Positions 11,715-22,878 of a stretch of 64,000 nucleotides of DNA are shown one piece after another. The notes under the pieces are model-generated. The model had not been told where the DNA came from, did no database searches, and saw only the letters and a list, made by a program, of their open reading frames with translations. The position numbers and the translations under genes were made by a program. Numbering within the stretch: position 1 is the stretch's first letter; each line of letters starts with the position of its first letter. Source of the DNA: Rhinatrema bivittatum (Eukaryota > Chordata > Amphibia > Gymnophiona > Rhinatrematidae); contig NC_042624.1 in the NCBI RefSeq assembly GCF_901001135.1, forward strand, positions 9,555,532 to 9,619,531, written 5' to 3'.

Positions 11715-12017
11715 ATGATGAGATCTGTTTGTATAAAAGGCACAATATATACCCAAACTATTGACGATAATGGTTTTATGTGTACAACCTTTCCAGGTAA
11801 CAAAACTGCAGTGCTGAATAGTTTGCCATTAGTCCCTCCTCCGTTGGTAGTGGCACGGTGTAACCAACTCACCAGATGCTCATGGTATGCCACTTTTAGG
11901 GGTTATGCCATATTGGTACTAGGCAATATTTGGCACAGTACTGCTTTCTGGGATTTACCCTGTGGTTATAGCTTTTTAATTGCGAATGTTTCTTTATTAG
12001 AGTTAGCCCCAGAGTAA
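11715..12017 (+). CDS. Unidentified 100-codon open frame, possibly a retroelement glycoprotein fragment
   Basis: The frame is open for 100 codons and ends at TAA around 12017. The peptide holds four Cys, two N-glycosylation-type sites (NKT and NVS) and an aromatic-rich stretch near CSWYATFRGYAILV. That style recalls an envelope-like or secreted glycoprotein fragment, but I cannot match it to a named family. A second frame just upstream (about 11630-11718) could be a continuation separated by a frameshift. Neighbouring DNA is L2 tails, so a degraded retroelement is more likely than a host exon. Chance openness cannot be excluded. Confidence 0.25.
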   Translation: MMRSVCIKGTIYTQTIDDNGFMCTTFPGNKTAVLNSLPLVPPPLVVARCNQLTRCSWYATFRGYAILVLGNIWHSTAFWDLPCGYSFLIANVSLLELAPE

Positions 12018-12394
12018 CAGATGGTCACCACGGTGAAAAGCTCTCGTGGCATTCAGGCACCATCTGGGATCCCCTCACTCTGAAATGTTTGCCTGATTAG
12101 CTTATTTGTCTTCAGAAGATTTCATTTATGCTTTAAATTTCGAATAGTAACAGAAGAGAAGGGTGGAGGAATGGCAGGCAGTAAACTGAAGGCATTACAT
12201 ACACGGAGATACAGTACTAGAGGAGTGACAGGAAAAGGCAGGCTATGTGGTTATTGGGGTGAATCGTGTCATTTTGGTTGGCGGTTGCCTTAAGCAGCTC
12301 TGCAAAGTGTATTTTTGTGGTGCAGAAAATCCTGAATCCTGAATTTTACATTAAAGTCTATGGGGGCCATTGGCCTGCCATGAGCTAACCTTGG

Positions 12395-12602
12395 TAATTC
12401 TTCTGTTCATTATATTATATTTGATATGTTCTTCTGTTCATTATATTATATTTCTTCTGTTCATTATATTATATTTGATATGTTCCATGTAAACCGCCTA
12501 CCCGGCGATAGCTATATCTGTTAAATGTGAACCGGAGTGATATGTATTGTATACAGGAACTTCCGGTATATAAAAACCAATAAATAAATAAAATAAATAA
12601 AT
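12395..12602 (+). mobile_element. L2-type LINE 3' tail with an internal triplication
   Basis: The canonical tail has TGTGAACCGGAGTGATATG, a TTCCGGTATATAAAAA block and (TAAA)n. Just upstream a segment of about 30 bp (CTTCTGTTCATTATATTATA) occurs three times at 12400-12475, a local tandem expansion inside the 3' UTR. Confidence 0.8.
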
Positions 12603-14204
12603 ACATGATAATACATCAGTTTCACGTCTACTGTCTGTTCACTGGGGGCTTTTCAATATATGCAGCATTGCTATAGTGAGGATTTCAAAGCCAGAGAAGA
12701 GAGCAGCTCGGGATTTGTCTGATGGTAGTTTGTCATTCTTCTGAGAGGGAGAATAGCGGCTGACAGCTCTGGATACTGAAACAGCAGAATAACAGTATGA
12801 TTACTTGGGTGTAGAAGGCAGAAGACACTGGCTTGGTCTCTCAAAGGAAAATCCATGCAGTGAGGTGTATTGGTGGACCTTGCCAGTGTGTACAGAGTGC
12901 AAGCTCATGGAGAGAGTCAATGTACCATCCTGACTGCTAAAATCCTTGCCAACCTGTGTAGGCAACCTCAGAAATCAAAGGGCAGCCCATTTGAAGTACG
13001 TTTTTCTCTGATTGCAGCCCAGCATGGCAGTCTGTAGTTGAATGGTCTGAGTTCTCCACATTGATTTAATCCTACTGATTTACATAATATTTAGGAGGTA
13101 ATAAGCTAAGACTGCTGTTTCACTGAAATAATGATAGATGGAACTCTAGATGGAATGATAGATGGAATGCTAAAATTTTTAATCCTGCTGAGTTAACTGC
13201 AAGAGTGATTCTGTGTTGTTTTTTTTGCACAGAAAGTTAAAATGTATTTTATTTAAAAATTAATTAAGTCCCATGCCCTCCAAAGCTCTGGGGAGGGGCA
13301 CATAAAAACACACACACACAATAGGTAATGGCTTACATATGTCATAGTTGTGTTCAGCTAATTTTGTTATGATGAGGGAGGAGCCATTGAAAACTCTGCA
13401 AGGAAGTGACGTAAAAACAAAATCAGGACTTTACCTTTTGAGAGAAGGAGGAGGAAATGAGAGTAGGGTAAAACTGCCCATTACCGATCACCTATCAGTT
13501 CACATATCTTAGATTACACATTGAATGGGAAGCAAGCACCAAAAGTGACTCTGCCATTTTCTGTAAGGTCAGCTACAATAGGGTTATGGTGATGCTCCAA
13601 GTTATGGAGAAATAATTAGCCAATTCTGGCTGCAGTAGTGTTTCACCTGGCAGAAGTGAAAACTACAAGCCCATACATGCATGGACAGAAAGCCGGGACG
13701 CTCTCAGCATGTCTCCCAGAAGCTGGGAGGTCATTTAATTTTCAGCCTTGGGGACTGTATATGCTCTAAAGGCACGAGCTCTCCTGCACGCACTGCCTCG
13801 CCTCCTCTCAGGGGAGTGACGTGTGATCGCTGGGTTTTACCTAGGGACACTCACAAGCTCCTTAGACAAAAGGAAGATCATCACTAAGCCAGATAACAAG
13901 GGTTCCAGTTAACTTCCTCCTAGAGGAGTTTCTCATCCTAAAAGAAAGAAAATAGCTTTCAAATTTTGCTCTCTTCTTTTAAACATTAATGTCATATTCT
14001 TGATTTCCCAAACATAAAGTAAATCAAATGCATTGGGATATTTTTTAAAGCTTTCAATTGTTTGAATTTAGCCACTCCCCACTTTGCTTCAGTAAAAATG
14101 TATGATTACTATGCTTGTAAATTTAAATCACCTCTAAAGAATGAAACAGAAGTATCAGTAGAAAACTAAATCACTCAGTTAAATAATTATTATTGCCTAA
14201 TTAT
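12603..14204. other. No gene recognised
   Basis: Mixed-composition sequence with a short (CA)n at about 13305-13320. No domain, RNA gene or clear repeat family was identified. Confidence 0.4.
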
Positions 14205-14351
14205 TGTAAGCTACATTATTTGTTTTCATGTTATAAAATACACTGTAGGACATAATCGCTGTAACCCATCTTAGTTATATCCCAGGCATTGCAATGTAAA
14301 CCGATGTGATATTCCAGATCGAACACCGGTATAGAAAAACAAATAAATAAA
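14205..14351 (+). mobile_element. L2-type LINE 3' tail
   Basis: TGTAAACCGATGTGATATT, then ACACCGGTATAGAAAA, then TAAA repeats. It directly abuts the foldback that starts near 14354. Confidence 0.8.
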
Positions 14352-14353
14352 AT

Positions 14354-14912
14354 CATTCAAAGGCAGCAATACCAAGATAATTGTAGTATAGCATGGACTC
14401 ATTCATCAAGGGCTCTGTTATCAAATGCCCATTGAGAAGAGCTGCCAGTCCCAGCTCAGCCTTACACTGTAATCGTCATGTTTCACACACGACGTGCATA
14501 GGCAGTCTTTTTTTTTTTTTAATTTTTGTCTGCAATTAAACATGTATCTTTTCAAAGGATGGAGAGGCTTTAACTCCTCAGACAGGTGCAGTGCTTATGA
14601 AAGCTCATGTGGTGTGCGGCGTCCCCTGATGAAGACAGTAGTTTGAAATGCAGCTAGTGTCGTCAGGCTTTGCGACTGTCTGGGGAGTTAAACCTTCATC
14701 TTTTGAAAAATGAAGTTTTTTTTTAATTGCATACAAAAATGTAAAAAAAAAAAAAAAAAAAAGACTATTATGTGCCTGTGTGGAACACATTGATTCCTGT
14801 TTAAGGCTGAATTGGAACTGGCAGCTCTTCTCCATGAGCGTTTGATAATAGATCCCTCGATGCGTGAGTCCACACTATATTACAATTATCTTTATATTGC
14901 TGTCTTTGGGTG
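14354..14912. mobile_element. Foldback element (imperfect palindrome)
   Basis: The left arm (about 14354-14590) and right arm (about 14675-14912) are diverged inverted copies. The block with AGAAGAGCTGCCAGT at 14435 pairs with the complement near 14820, and 'agataattgta' near 14373 pairs with the complement at about 14885. Each arm has a T- or A-rich run. The central loop contains CCCCTGATGAAGACAG followed by GAAATGCAG, the recurring motif. No coding sequence. Confidence 0.75.
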
Positions 14913-15449
14913 ATCATTATTTAGGTGGCAAGTAAATCTTTAGTTATGGAGGTGAATGTATTCCTTTCCCTCATTCCCTCCTCACTGTACTCGCTGATTT
15001 CCCTGACCCATCATATCCTTTATCGTTGTAGCTACCCCATATTTTCCTGCTCACGCTCTCATCCCTTCTATACCCCTCTCTCTGCTCCCAGCTCCCAGCA
15101 TGCATCTGTACTCTGCATGTGGCCCCCACAATCCTGGCAACCTATCCTGAGCTGGGCATGGGAGTGATTCCAGATTTAGGGGTATTAGTGCCGGATGTCT
15201 CCTCTCCAGCTGTTACTGCCCAGGTGCGGATTGGCCTACTGGGGCTTCGGGCTTGCCCTGGTGGGCCGGTCGCGTTGGTCACACGATGAAAGGCTGCAGT
15301 GTGAACCGTTCGTTTGCTATGCTGTATCCCCGCAGGCTGTTGCTGCTGGAGCCCAGGCCAGCAGGGCCGGAAAAAGAGGAAGAGAGGCTATGGGACAGGC
15401 TGAAGAAGATGAAAGGAAAGCTGCAGCTGCTGGCAGGACTGTATAGAAA
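14913..15449. other. No gene recognised
   Basis: Pyrimidine-rich then GC-richer sequence leading into a minisatellite. Short open frames have no recognisable domain. Confidence 0.35.
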
Positions 15450-15790
15450 ATGAGGAGAAGCTGGCGGGACCAAAAAGAAAATTAAAACAGGCTGTGGACC
15501 GCCACCAGAGGCCAGGCCGGGGGGGCCGAAGAGAAATTAAAACTGGAGCGGACTGTTGCCAGAGACCAGGCCAGCAGGGCCGAAAACCAAGAGAAACCAA
15601 GGCTGCGACTGCCGCCGGAGACCAGGCTGGTGGGGCCGAAGAGGAAATGAAGACAGGTTGCGGGCAGCTAGCGGACACCAGCATGGTGGGAATGAAAAAC
15701 AAGATAAAATGAAGCTGCGGTCATCGGCAGGCCAAAAAAGAAAGTGAAGCGAGGCTGCAGCAGCTGAAGAAAGTGAAGAGAGGTGGCAGC
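15450..15790 (+). repeat. Degenerate minisatellite, unit about 60-65 bp
   Basis: Units share a GACCAGGC..GGGGCCGAA core, then a purine-rich AAGAAAATTAAAAC-like stretch and a 'ggctg' element. About five diverged copies are seen. The long open frames on both strands are by-products of the repeat. Confidence 0.6.
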
Positions 15791-15839
15791 TGCCGAATGA
15801 ACAGAGGCACAATTGTGTGAAAGAGGGAGAAGGTGCTTG

Positions 15840-16166
15840 CCTCTGTGTGTGTTTGTAAAAGTGCTTTCGTCTGTATATGTGTGTGTGGGTACTTGGCAGG
15901 TACTTGTAGCCTGGATTGGCCTCTGTTGGAAACAGAATTCTGGGCTTGATGGACCCTTGGTCTGACCCAGTATAGCAACTTCTTATGTTCTTAAGTATGT
16001 GTGCGTGAAAGGGTACTTGCCTGTGTGTGTGTGTGTGTGTGTGTGTGTGAGTGAGTGAATGAATGAAAGGGTACCTGCCTGTGTGTGTGTGTGAGTGAAT
16101 GAATGAAAGGGTACCTGCCTGTGTGTGTGTGTGTGCGTGTGAGTGAATGAATGAAAGGGTACCTGC

Positions 16167-16197
<31 letters not shown>

Positions 16198-16830
16198 AGT
16201 GAATGAATGAATGAATGAAAGGGTGTCTGCCTCTCTATGTGTGTGTGCGAGTGAAAGGTTACCTGCCTCTGTGTGTGTGTGTGTGTGTGTATATGTGCAT
16301 GAAAGGGTGCCTGCTTCTGTTTATGTGAGTGAAAGGTTACCTGCCTGTGTGTGTATGTGAGTGAAAAGGTGGCTGCCTCTGAGTTTATATGTGAGAGAAA
16401 GGATGCCTGCCTGTGTGTGTGTGTGTGTGCGCGCGTGCGCGCATATGTGAGTGAAAGGGTGCCTGCCTCTATCTGTGCGTGTGTGTATGTGGAAGGTTCC
16501 CTGCCTCTATATATGTGTGTGTTTGTGAAAAGTTGCCTGCCTTTGTATATGTATGTGTGTGAGTGAAAGGGTGCCTGCCTCTATATGTGTGTGTGAGTCA
16601 AAGGGTGCCTGCTCCTGTGTGTGTTTGTGTCTGAATAAAAGGGTGTCTGCCCCTGTGTGTGTGTGTGTGTGTATGTGAGTGAAAGGGTGCCTGCCTCTAT
16701 ATGTGTGTGAGTGAAAGGGTGCCTGCCTATGTATGTGTATCTGTATATTAGAAGATGCCTGCCTCTGTATATATGTGTGTATGTTAGAGGATGCCTGCCT
16801 CTGTATGTGAGTGTGAGAAGATGCCTGTGT
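15840..16830 (+). repeat. GT-rich minisatellite
   Basis: About 18-20 irregular units combine (TG)n with 'gtgagtgaaagggtgcctgcctc'-type text, lengths roughly 40-60 bp. A CR1-like tail interrupts it at 15895-15995. A shorter related GT-rich stretch at 28620-28860 precedes a homologous flank, so this is part of a larger dispersed repeat. Confidence 0.8.
15895..15995 (+). mobile_element. CR1-like LINE 3' end
   Basis: Carries the typical CR1-type tail phrases: CTGTTGGAAACAGAATTCTG, GGGCTTGATGGACC, CTTGGTCTGACCCAGTATAG and a TTCTTATGTTCTTA end. The assignment comes from recognition of the CR1 3' UTR; only the last 100 bp are present. Confidence 0.75.
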
Positions 16831-17480
16831 GTATGAGGGAAGAGAAGAAGAAAGGGGAAAGTTTGTACACCCCTTTTTTCCTGCTAATCCACAACAGGAT
16901 GACTGGAAATCCGACTTTACCAGGTATGGAGTGCAAATGATTTCTTTTATCCTTATTAGTTTTAATTGTTGGTGTTATTTGATGTTTCTCCCATACACCA
17001 AAGAAAATTTCAGAAAAATATTTTTAAAACATTTTGAGTTTTTACTTATTTGATATTCTTTTCATCAACTGTTTATAAATATTCTTTTTAAGTATGGTTT
17101 TGCTATCATGTTTTTTATTTTTCTTGGTTTTAGTGTTTGATGTTTTATGAGGCATAGTAATGTTTTTGTTTTTCGTACACAGTGTTTGGCTTGGTGCGGT
17201 TTCCAGTTTATTTAAATGTTTTTTTTATACCGAAGTATAGCTAGATGCCTTCACTCCGGTTTCATCTGCATGTATCTATTTATACTTTATGGATCTTTAT
17301 TCAATATTTGGTGAGGGTCTGTTTGTGATCTGCCTGTGTCCGATTAAGATGAGGTATACTGTTAGTGTGTAGTTTCTATGTAGGGATCTATAGCAGCGTG
17401 GCTTGTTCTGTTTTCCTTTATAGGAGGTGCATTGGTGTTTCAGGGCCTGGTGTAACATTTGTAGTGTTGGCCACGAGTTT
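16831..17480 (+). repeat. Long dispersed repeat, copy 1
   Basis: Similar in order and orientation to 28860-29400. Shared landmarks include 'ctaatccacaaca', 'ccaggtatggag', 'ccttattagttttaatt', 'gcggtttccagtt', 'gggatctatagca' and 'tggcttgttctgttttcct'. In both copies a GT-rich array precedes it. Copy 1 has an extra segment at about 17213-17270. Confidence 0.75.
17213..17270 (-). mobile_element. Very short L2-type tail inserted in the long repeat
   Basis: TTTTTTTATACCGAAGTATA..TTCACTCCGGTTTCAT is the complement of the L2-type tail. The homologous position in the copy at 29180-29200 lacks it, so this is an insertion seen as presence/absence between copies. Confidence 0.55.
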
Positions 17481-17544
17481 TAAAAACAATCTCTTGGGTT
17501 GATATTTGTCTTCAATCCGCCTCTGTTACTGCCGCACCCCACTT

Positions 17545-17870
17545 GCCTCATTATAATTCATCTGCCATTTGGAGCCCAATCTTCCAGTCTCACGAGGTCC
17601 TCCTGCAATTCATCACAATCTGCTTGAGATTTAACTATTCTGCATAATTTTGAGTCCTCCTCAAACTTGATCACCTCATTCATTGTACCCATTTCCAGAT
17701 CATTCATAAATGTATTTAAAAAACAGCGGTCCAAGTACAGATCCCTGAGGCACTCCACTGTTTACTTTTTTCCACTGAGAAAACTGACCATTTAATCCTA
17801 CTCTCTGTTTCCTGCCTTTTAATCAGTCTGCAATCCACAAAAGAACATCACCTCCTAGCACTCTTACTAC
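17545..17870 (-). pseudogene. CR1-like LINE reverse-transcriptase fragment
   Basis: On the minus strand, from about 17865 to 17558, this is RT palm sequence. A WSVFSVEKSKQWSASG-like piece corresponds to the usual GQFS..SGVPQGS region. It is followed by FMNDLE and KFEEDSKL at the position of the catalytic FADDTKL, then DELQEDLVRLEDWA. The catalytic Asp pair is altered to Glu-Asp, and frameshifts are present, so it is inactive. Confidence 0.8.
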
Positions 17871-18074
17871 TGAACTCAGAAGACAAGGAACACAGGTTTT
17901 ATTGACAAGAACACGAGAAAAAGCAGGCTGGGTTATTTTACTGGTCCACTGAGCCCAGAATCCTGTCACTGAGTTACGTGGAAGTACTCAGCAGATTCTA
18001 AAGGGAAGATCCCTTCCGGTTTCTCACTTCGAGAAGTAAGAGGTGATAATCCCCAGGTCATCCTGACTAATAAT

Positions 18075-18400
18075 TGTTAATGGACCTGTCCACCAGGAAC
18101 TTATCTAAAACGATTTTAAACCCAACTATATTACTGGCATATATACTCTGGCAATAAATTGTGTTGCCTGAAAAACTATTTTTTAAATGTTTTTTTTTAT
18201 GTGCTACAAGTTCACAGAGTACCCCTTATCCTAGTACTACTGAAAGAGTAAATAACCATTCCACCCAATTCATGGTTTTATGAACCTTGATCATATTCTT
18301 AGCTCCTTAGCCTGTTTAGCATTCCATATGAAAGGAGCCATTCCATATGCTTTATAATTTTTATAGCACTTCTGATTCTGTTACGTGCGTTTTGAGACGT
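18075..18400 (+). repeat. Dispersed repeat related to 33460-33665 and 57560-57690
   Basis: Shares phrases such as 'tttaaaccc..', 'tggcaataaat', 'aagagtaaataaccattcc' and 'atgaaccttgatcatatt' with a repeat style also seen at 33460-33665 and weakly near 57560. It may be upstream sequence of the CR1-like family, but no coding match was found. Confidence 0.45.
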
Positions 18401-18777
18401 GCTGACTAGGGATGTGAATCGTTTTCCATATCGTCTTAACGATAGAAATCGTGTGGCAGGGCAAGAAAATCGTCTTAGGCACGATTTTTTAGTTAAAAAA
18501 TCGTTAAAATCGTTTTTTCCGATTAGTGCGCACTAACGGGAGTTAGTGCGCACTAACTGGGAGTTAGTGCGCACTAACTGAAAATGATACAATTTGACAC
18601 TTTTCAGGTCAGTTAAGGTCAGTTTAGGAATGAATATGTATTCCTATTGGCTGCCCTCTTATTTATTCATGTTACCAAGTTTCCTACTGACAGTATATGG
18701 GGGATGGGAAATGGAAACAGTTGGTAGCTTGACAAAACAAGTAATGTGATCAGTCAATGTGACTAGAACTTGTGCCC

Positions 18778-19000
18778 TAACACTGATACCAGGGGTATTG
18801 TGATCTTCCTGCACACAGTGCCCTATCCCTATTAATACCAGGAGTGTTGTGATCTTCCTGCACACAGTGCCCTATCCCTAATACCAGGGGTGTTGTGATC
18901 TTCCTGCACACAGTGCCCTATTCCTGATACTGGGGGTGTTGTGATCTTCCTGCACACAGTGCCCTATTCCTGATACCGGGGGTGTTGTGATCTTCTTGCA
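18778..19000 (+). repeat. 46-bp minisatellite, about 5 forward copies
   Basis: Unit contains GTGTTGTGATCTTCCTGCAC and CAGTGCCCTAT. Copies differ at several positions (for example 'aatacc' against 'atactgg'). Confidence 0.85.
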
Positions 19001-19004
19001 CACA

Positions 19005-19152
19005 TCCCGATATCAGGGATAGGGCACTGCATGCAGGAAGATCACAACACTCCTGGTATTAATAGGGATAGGGCACTGCATGCAGGAAGATCACAACACC
19101 CCTGGTATCAGGGATAGGGCCACTGTGTGCAGGAAGATCACAATACCCCGGA
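19005..19152 (-). repeat. 46-bp minisatellite, about 3 inverted copies
   Basis: The same unit as 18778-19000, now in the opposite orientation (GGGATAGGGCACTGCATGCA and GAAGATCACAACAC). The direction switches at about 19003. Confidence 0.85.
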
Positions 19153-22100
19153 GGAGTGAGGGTCAGGCAGCTCCCCCCTGTCTGTGAAGCCAGCCTCTCA
19201 CTAGTAATGCAGGGAGGGAGCTGTCTCAGACTTCACCATCCTCCCCCCCCCCCCCTTACCCACACACCATTCACTAGCTGGGACATGGGGGAAGTCAGGA
19301 GGGAGGGTCAGGCAGCTCCCCCCTGTCTGTGAAGCCAGCCTCTCACTAGTAATGCAGGGAGGAAGCTGTCTCAGACTTCACCATCCACCCCCCCCCTCAC
19401 CCACACACCATTCACTAGCTGGGACATGGGGGAAGTCAGGAGTGAGGGACAGGCAGCTCCCCCCTGTCTGTGAAGCCAGCCTCTCACTAGTAATGCAGGG
19501 AGGGAGCTGTCTCAGACTTCACCATCCTCCCCCCCCCCCCCTCACCCACACACCATTCACTAGCTGGGACATGGGGGAAGTCAGGAGTGAGGGTCAGGCA
19601 GCTCCCCCCTGTCTGTGAAGCCAGCCTCTCACTAGTAATGCAGGGAGGGAGCTGTCTCAGACTTCACCATCCTCCCCCCCCCCCTCACCCACACACCATT
19701 CACTAGCTGGGACATGGGGGAAGTCAGGAGTGAGGGTCAGGCAGCTCCCCCCTGTCTGCGAAGCCAGCCTCTCACTAGTAATGCAGGGAGGGAGCTGTCT
19801 CAGACTTCACCATCCTCCCCCCCCCCCTCACCCACACACCATTCACTAGCTGGGACATGGGGGAAGTCAGGAGTGAGGGTCAGGCAGCTCCCCCCTGTCT
19901 GTGAAGCCAGCCTCTCACTAGTAATGCAGGGAGGGAGCTGTCTCAGACTTTCACCATCCTCCCCCCCCCCCCTCACCCACACACCATTCACTAGCTGGGA
20001 CATGGGGGAAGTCAGGAGTGAGGGTCAGGCAGCTCCCCCCTGTCTGTGAAGCCAGCCTCTCACTAGTAATGCAGGGAGGGAGCTGTCTCAGACTTCACCA
20101 TCCTCCCCCCCCCCCCCTCACCCACACACCATTCACTAGCTGGGACATGGGGGAAGTCAGGAGTGAGGGTCAGGCAGCTCCCCCCTGTCTGTGAAGCCAG
20201 CCTCTCACTAGTAATGCAGGGAGGGAGCTGTCTCAGACTTCACCATCCTCCCCCCCCCCCCTCACCCACACACCATTCACTAGCTGGGACATGGGGAAAG
20301 TCAGGAGTGAGGGACAGGCAGCTCCCCCCTGTCTGTGAAGCCAGCCTCTCACTAGTAATGCAGGGAGGGAGCTGTCTCAGACTTCACCATCCTCCCCCCC
20401 CCCTCACCCACACACCATTCACTAGCTGGGACATGGGGGAAGTCAGGAGTGAGGGTCAGGCAGCTCCCCCCTGTCTGTGAAGCCAGCCTCTCACTAGTAA
20501 TGCAGGGAGGGAGCTGTCTCAGACTTCACCATCCTCCCCCCCCCCCCTCACCCACACACCATTCACTAGCTGGGACATGGGGGAAGTCAGGAGTGAGGGT
20601 CAGGCAGCTCCCCCCTGTCTGCGAAGCCAGCCTCTCACTAGTAATGCAGGGAGGGAGCTGTCTCAGACTTCACCATCCTCCCCCCCCCCTCACCCACACA
20701 CCATTCACTAGCTGGGACATGGGGGAAGTCAGGAGTGAGGGTCAGGCAGCTCCCCCCTGTCTGTGAAGCCAGCCTCTCACTAGTAATGCAGGGAGGGAGC
20801 TGTCTCAGACTTCACCATCCTCCCCCCCCCCCTCACCCACACACCATTCACTAGCTGGGACATGGGGGAAGTCAGGAGTGAGGGTCAGGCAGCTCCCCCC
20901 TGTCTGTGAAGCCAGCCTCTCACTAGTAATGCAGGGAGGGAGCTGTCTCAGACTTCACCATCCTCCCCCCCCCCCCTCACCCACACACCATTCACTAGCT
21001 GGGACATGGGGGAAGTCAGGAGTGAGGGTCAGGCAGCTCCCCCCTGTCTGTGAAGCCAGCCTCTCACTAGTAATGCAGGGAGGGAGCTGTCTCAGACTTC
21101 ACCATCCACCCCCCCCCCTCACCCACACACCATTCACTAGCTGGGACATGGGGGAAGTCAGGAGTGAGGGTCAGGCAGCTCCCCCCTGTCTGTGAAGCCA
21201 GCCTCTCACTAGTAATGCAGGGAGGGAGCTGTCTCAGACTTCACCATCCTCCCCCCCCCCCTCACCCACACACCATTCACTAGCTGGGACATGGGGGAAG
21301 TCAGGAGTGAGGGTCAGGCAGCTCCCCCCTGTCTGTGAAGCCAGCCTCTCACTAGTAATGCAGGGAGGGAGCTGTCTCAGACTTCACCATCCTCCCCCCC
21401 CTCACCCACACACCATTCACTAGCTGGGACATGGGGGAAGTCAGGAGTGAGGGTCAGGCAGCTCCCCCCTGTCTGTGAAGCCAGCCTCTCACTAGTAATG
21501 CAGGGAGGGAGCTGTCTCAGACTTCACCATCCTCCCCCCCCCCCCTCACCCACACACCATTCACTAGCTGGGACATGGGGGAAGTCAGGAGTGAGGGTCA
21601 GGCAGCTCCCCCCTGTCTGTGAAGCCAGCCTCTCACTAGTAATGCAGGGAGGGAGCTGTCTCAGACTTCACCATCCTCCCCCCCCCCTCACCCACACACC
21701 ATTCACTAGCTGGGACATGGGGGAAGTCAGGAGTGAGGGTCAGGCAGCTCCCCCCTGTCTGTGAAGCCAGCCTCTCACTAGTAATGCAGGGAGGGAGCTG
21801 TCTCAGACTTCACCATCCTCCCCCCCCCCTCACCCACACACCATTCACTAGCTGGGACATGGGGGAAGTCAGGAGTGAGGGTCAGGCAGCTCCCCCCTGT
21901 CTGTGAAGCCAGCCTCTCACTAGTAATGCAGGGAGGGAGCTGTCTCAGACTTCACCATCCTCCCCCCCCCCCTCACCCACACACCATTCACTAGCTGGGA
22001 CATGGGGGAAGTCAGGAGTGAGGGTCAGGCAGCTCCCCCCTGTCTGTGAAGCCAGCCTCTCACTAGTAATGCAGGGAGGGAGCTGTCTCAGACTTCACCA

Positions 22101-22807
22101 TCCTCCCCCCCCCCCCTCACCCACACACCATTCACTAGCTGGGACATGGGGGAAGTCAGGAGTGAGGGTCAGGCAGCTCCCCCCTGTCTGTGAAGCCAGC
22201 CTCTCACTAGTAATGCAGGGAGGGAGCTGTCTCAGACTTCACCATCCTCCCCCCCCCCCTCACCCACACACCATTCACTAGCTGGGACATGGGGAAGTCA
22301 GGAGTGAGGGTCAGGCAGCTCCCCCCTGTCTGTGAAGCCAGCCTCTCACTAGTAATGCAGGGAGGGAGCTGTCTCAGACTTCACCATCCACCCCCCCCCC
22401 TCACCCACACACCATTCACTAGCTGGGACATGGGGGAAGTCAGGAGTGAGGGTCAGGCAGCTCCCCCCTGTCTGTGAAGCCAGCCTCTCACTAGTAATGC
22501 AGGGAGGGAGCTGTCTCAGACTTCACCATCCTCCCCCCCCCCCTCACCCACACACCATTCACTAGCTGGGACATGGGGGAAGTCAGGAGTGAGGGTCAGG
22601 CAGCTCCCCCCTGTCTGTGAAGCCAGCCTCTCACTAGTAATGCAGGGAGGGAGCTGTCTCAGACTTCACCATCCTCCCCCCCCCCTCACCCACACACCAT
22701 TCACTAGCTGGGACATGGGGGAAGTCAGGAGTGAGGGTCAGGCAGCTCCCCCCTGTCTGTGAAGCCAGCCTCTCACTAGTAATGCAGGGAGGGAGCTGTC
22801 TCAGACT
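19153..22807 (+). repeat. 143-bp satellite array, about 25 copies
   Basis: Each unit reads: GTGAGGGTCAGGCAGCTCCC, CTGTCTGTGAAGCCAGCC, TCACTAGTAATGCAGGGAGG, a poly(C) run of variable length, then CACCCACACACCATTCACTA and GGACATGGGGGAAGTC. The period is about 141-145 bp; variation is almost all in the C run. Copies are nearly identical, which implies recent amplification or homogenisation. Repeated open frames of about 105 codons arise because two units of about 143 bp stay in frame; they are not genes. Confidence 0.95.
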
Positions 22808-22878
22808 GGTATCAGGGTTAGGGCACTGTGTGCAGGAAGATCACAACACTCCTGGTATTAATAGGGATAGGGCACTGT
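22808..22878 (-). repeat. 46-bp minisatellite, 1.5 inverted copies
   Basis: Continues the inverted-orientation unit after the 143-bp array (GGTTAGGGCACTGTGTGCAG and ATCACAACACTCCTGG). This shows that the 143-bp array sits inside the older 46-bp array. Confidence 0.85.

Noticed and set aside
15195..15813. Several long overlapping frames in a GC-rich region
   Set aside because: They follow a degenerate 60-65-bp minisatellite and are open on both strands; no domain.
19352..22477. Repeated open frames of about 87-111 codons encoding Pro/Ser-rich peptides
   Set aside because: They are produced by the 143-bp satellite: two units keep frame across the poly(C) run. The same peptide recurs at multiples of the repeat unit.
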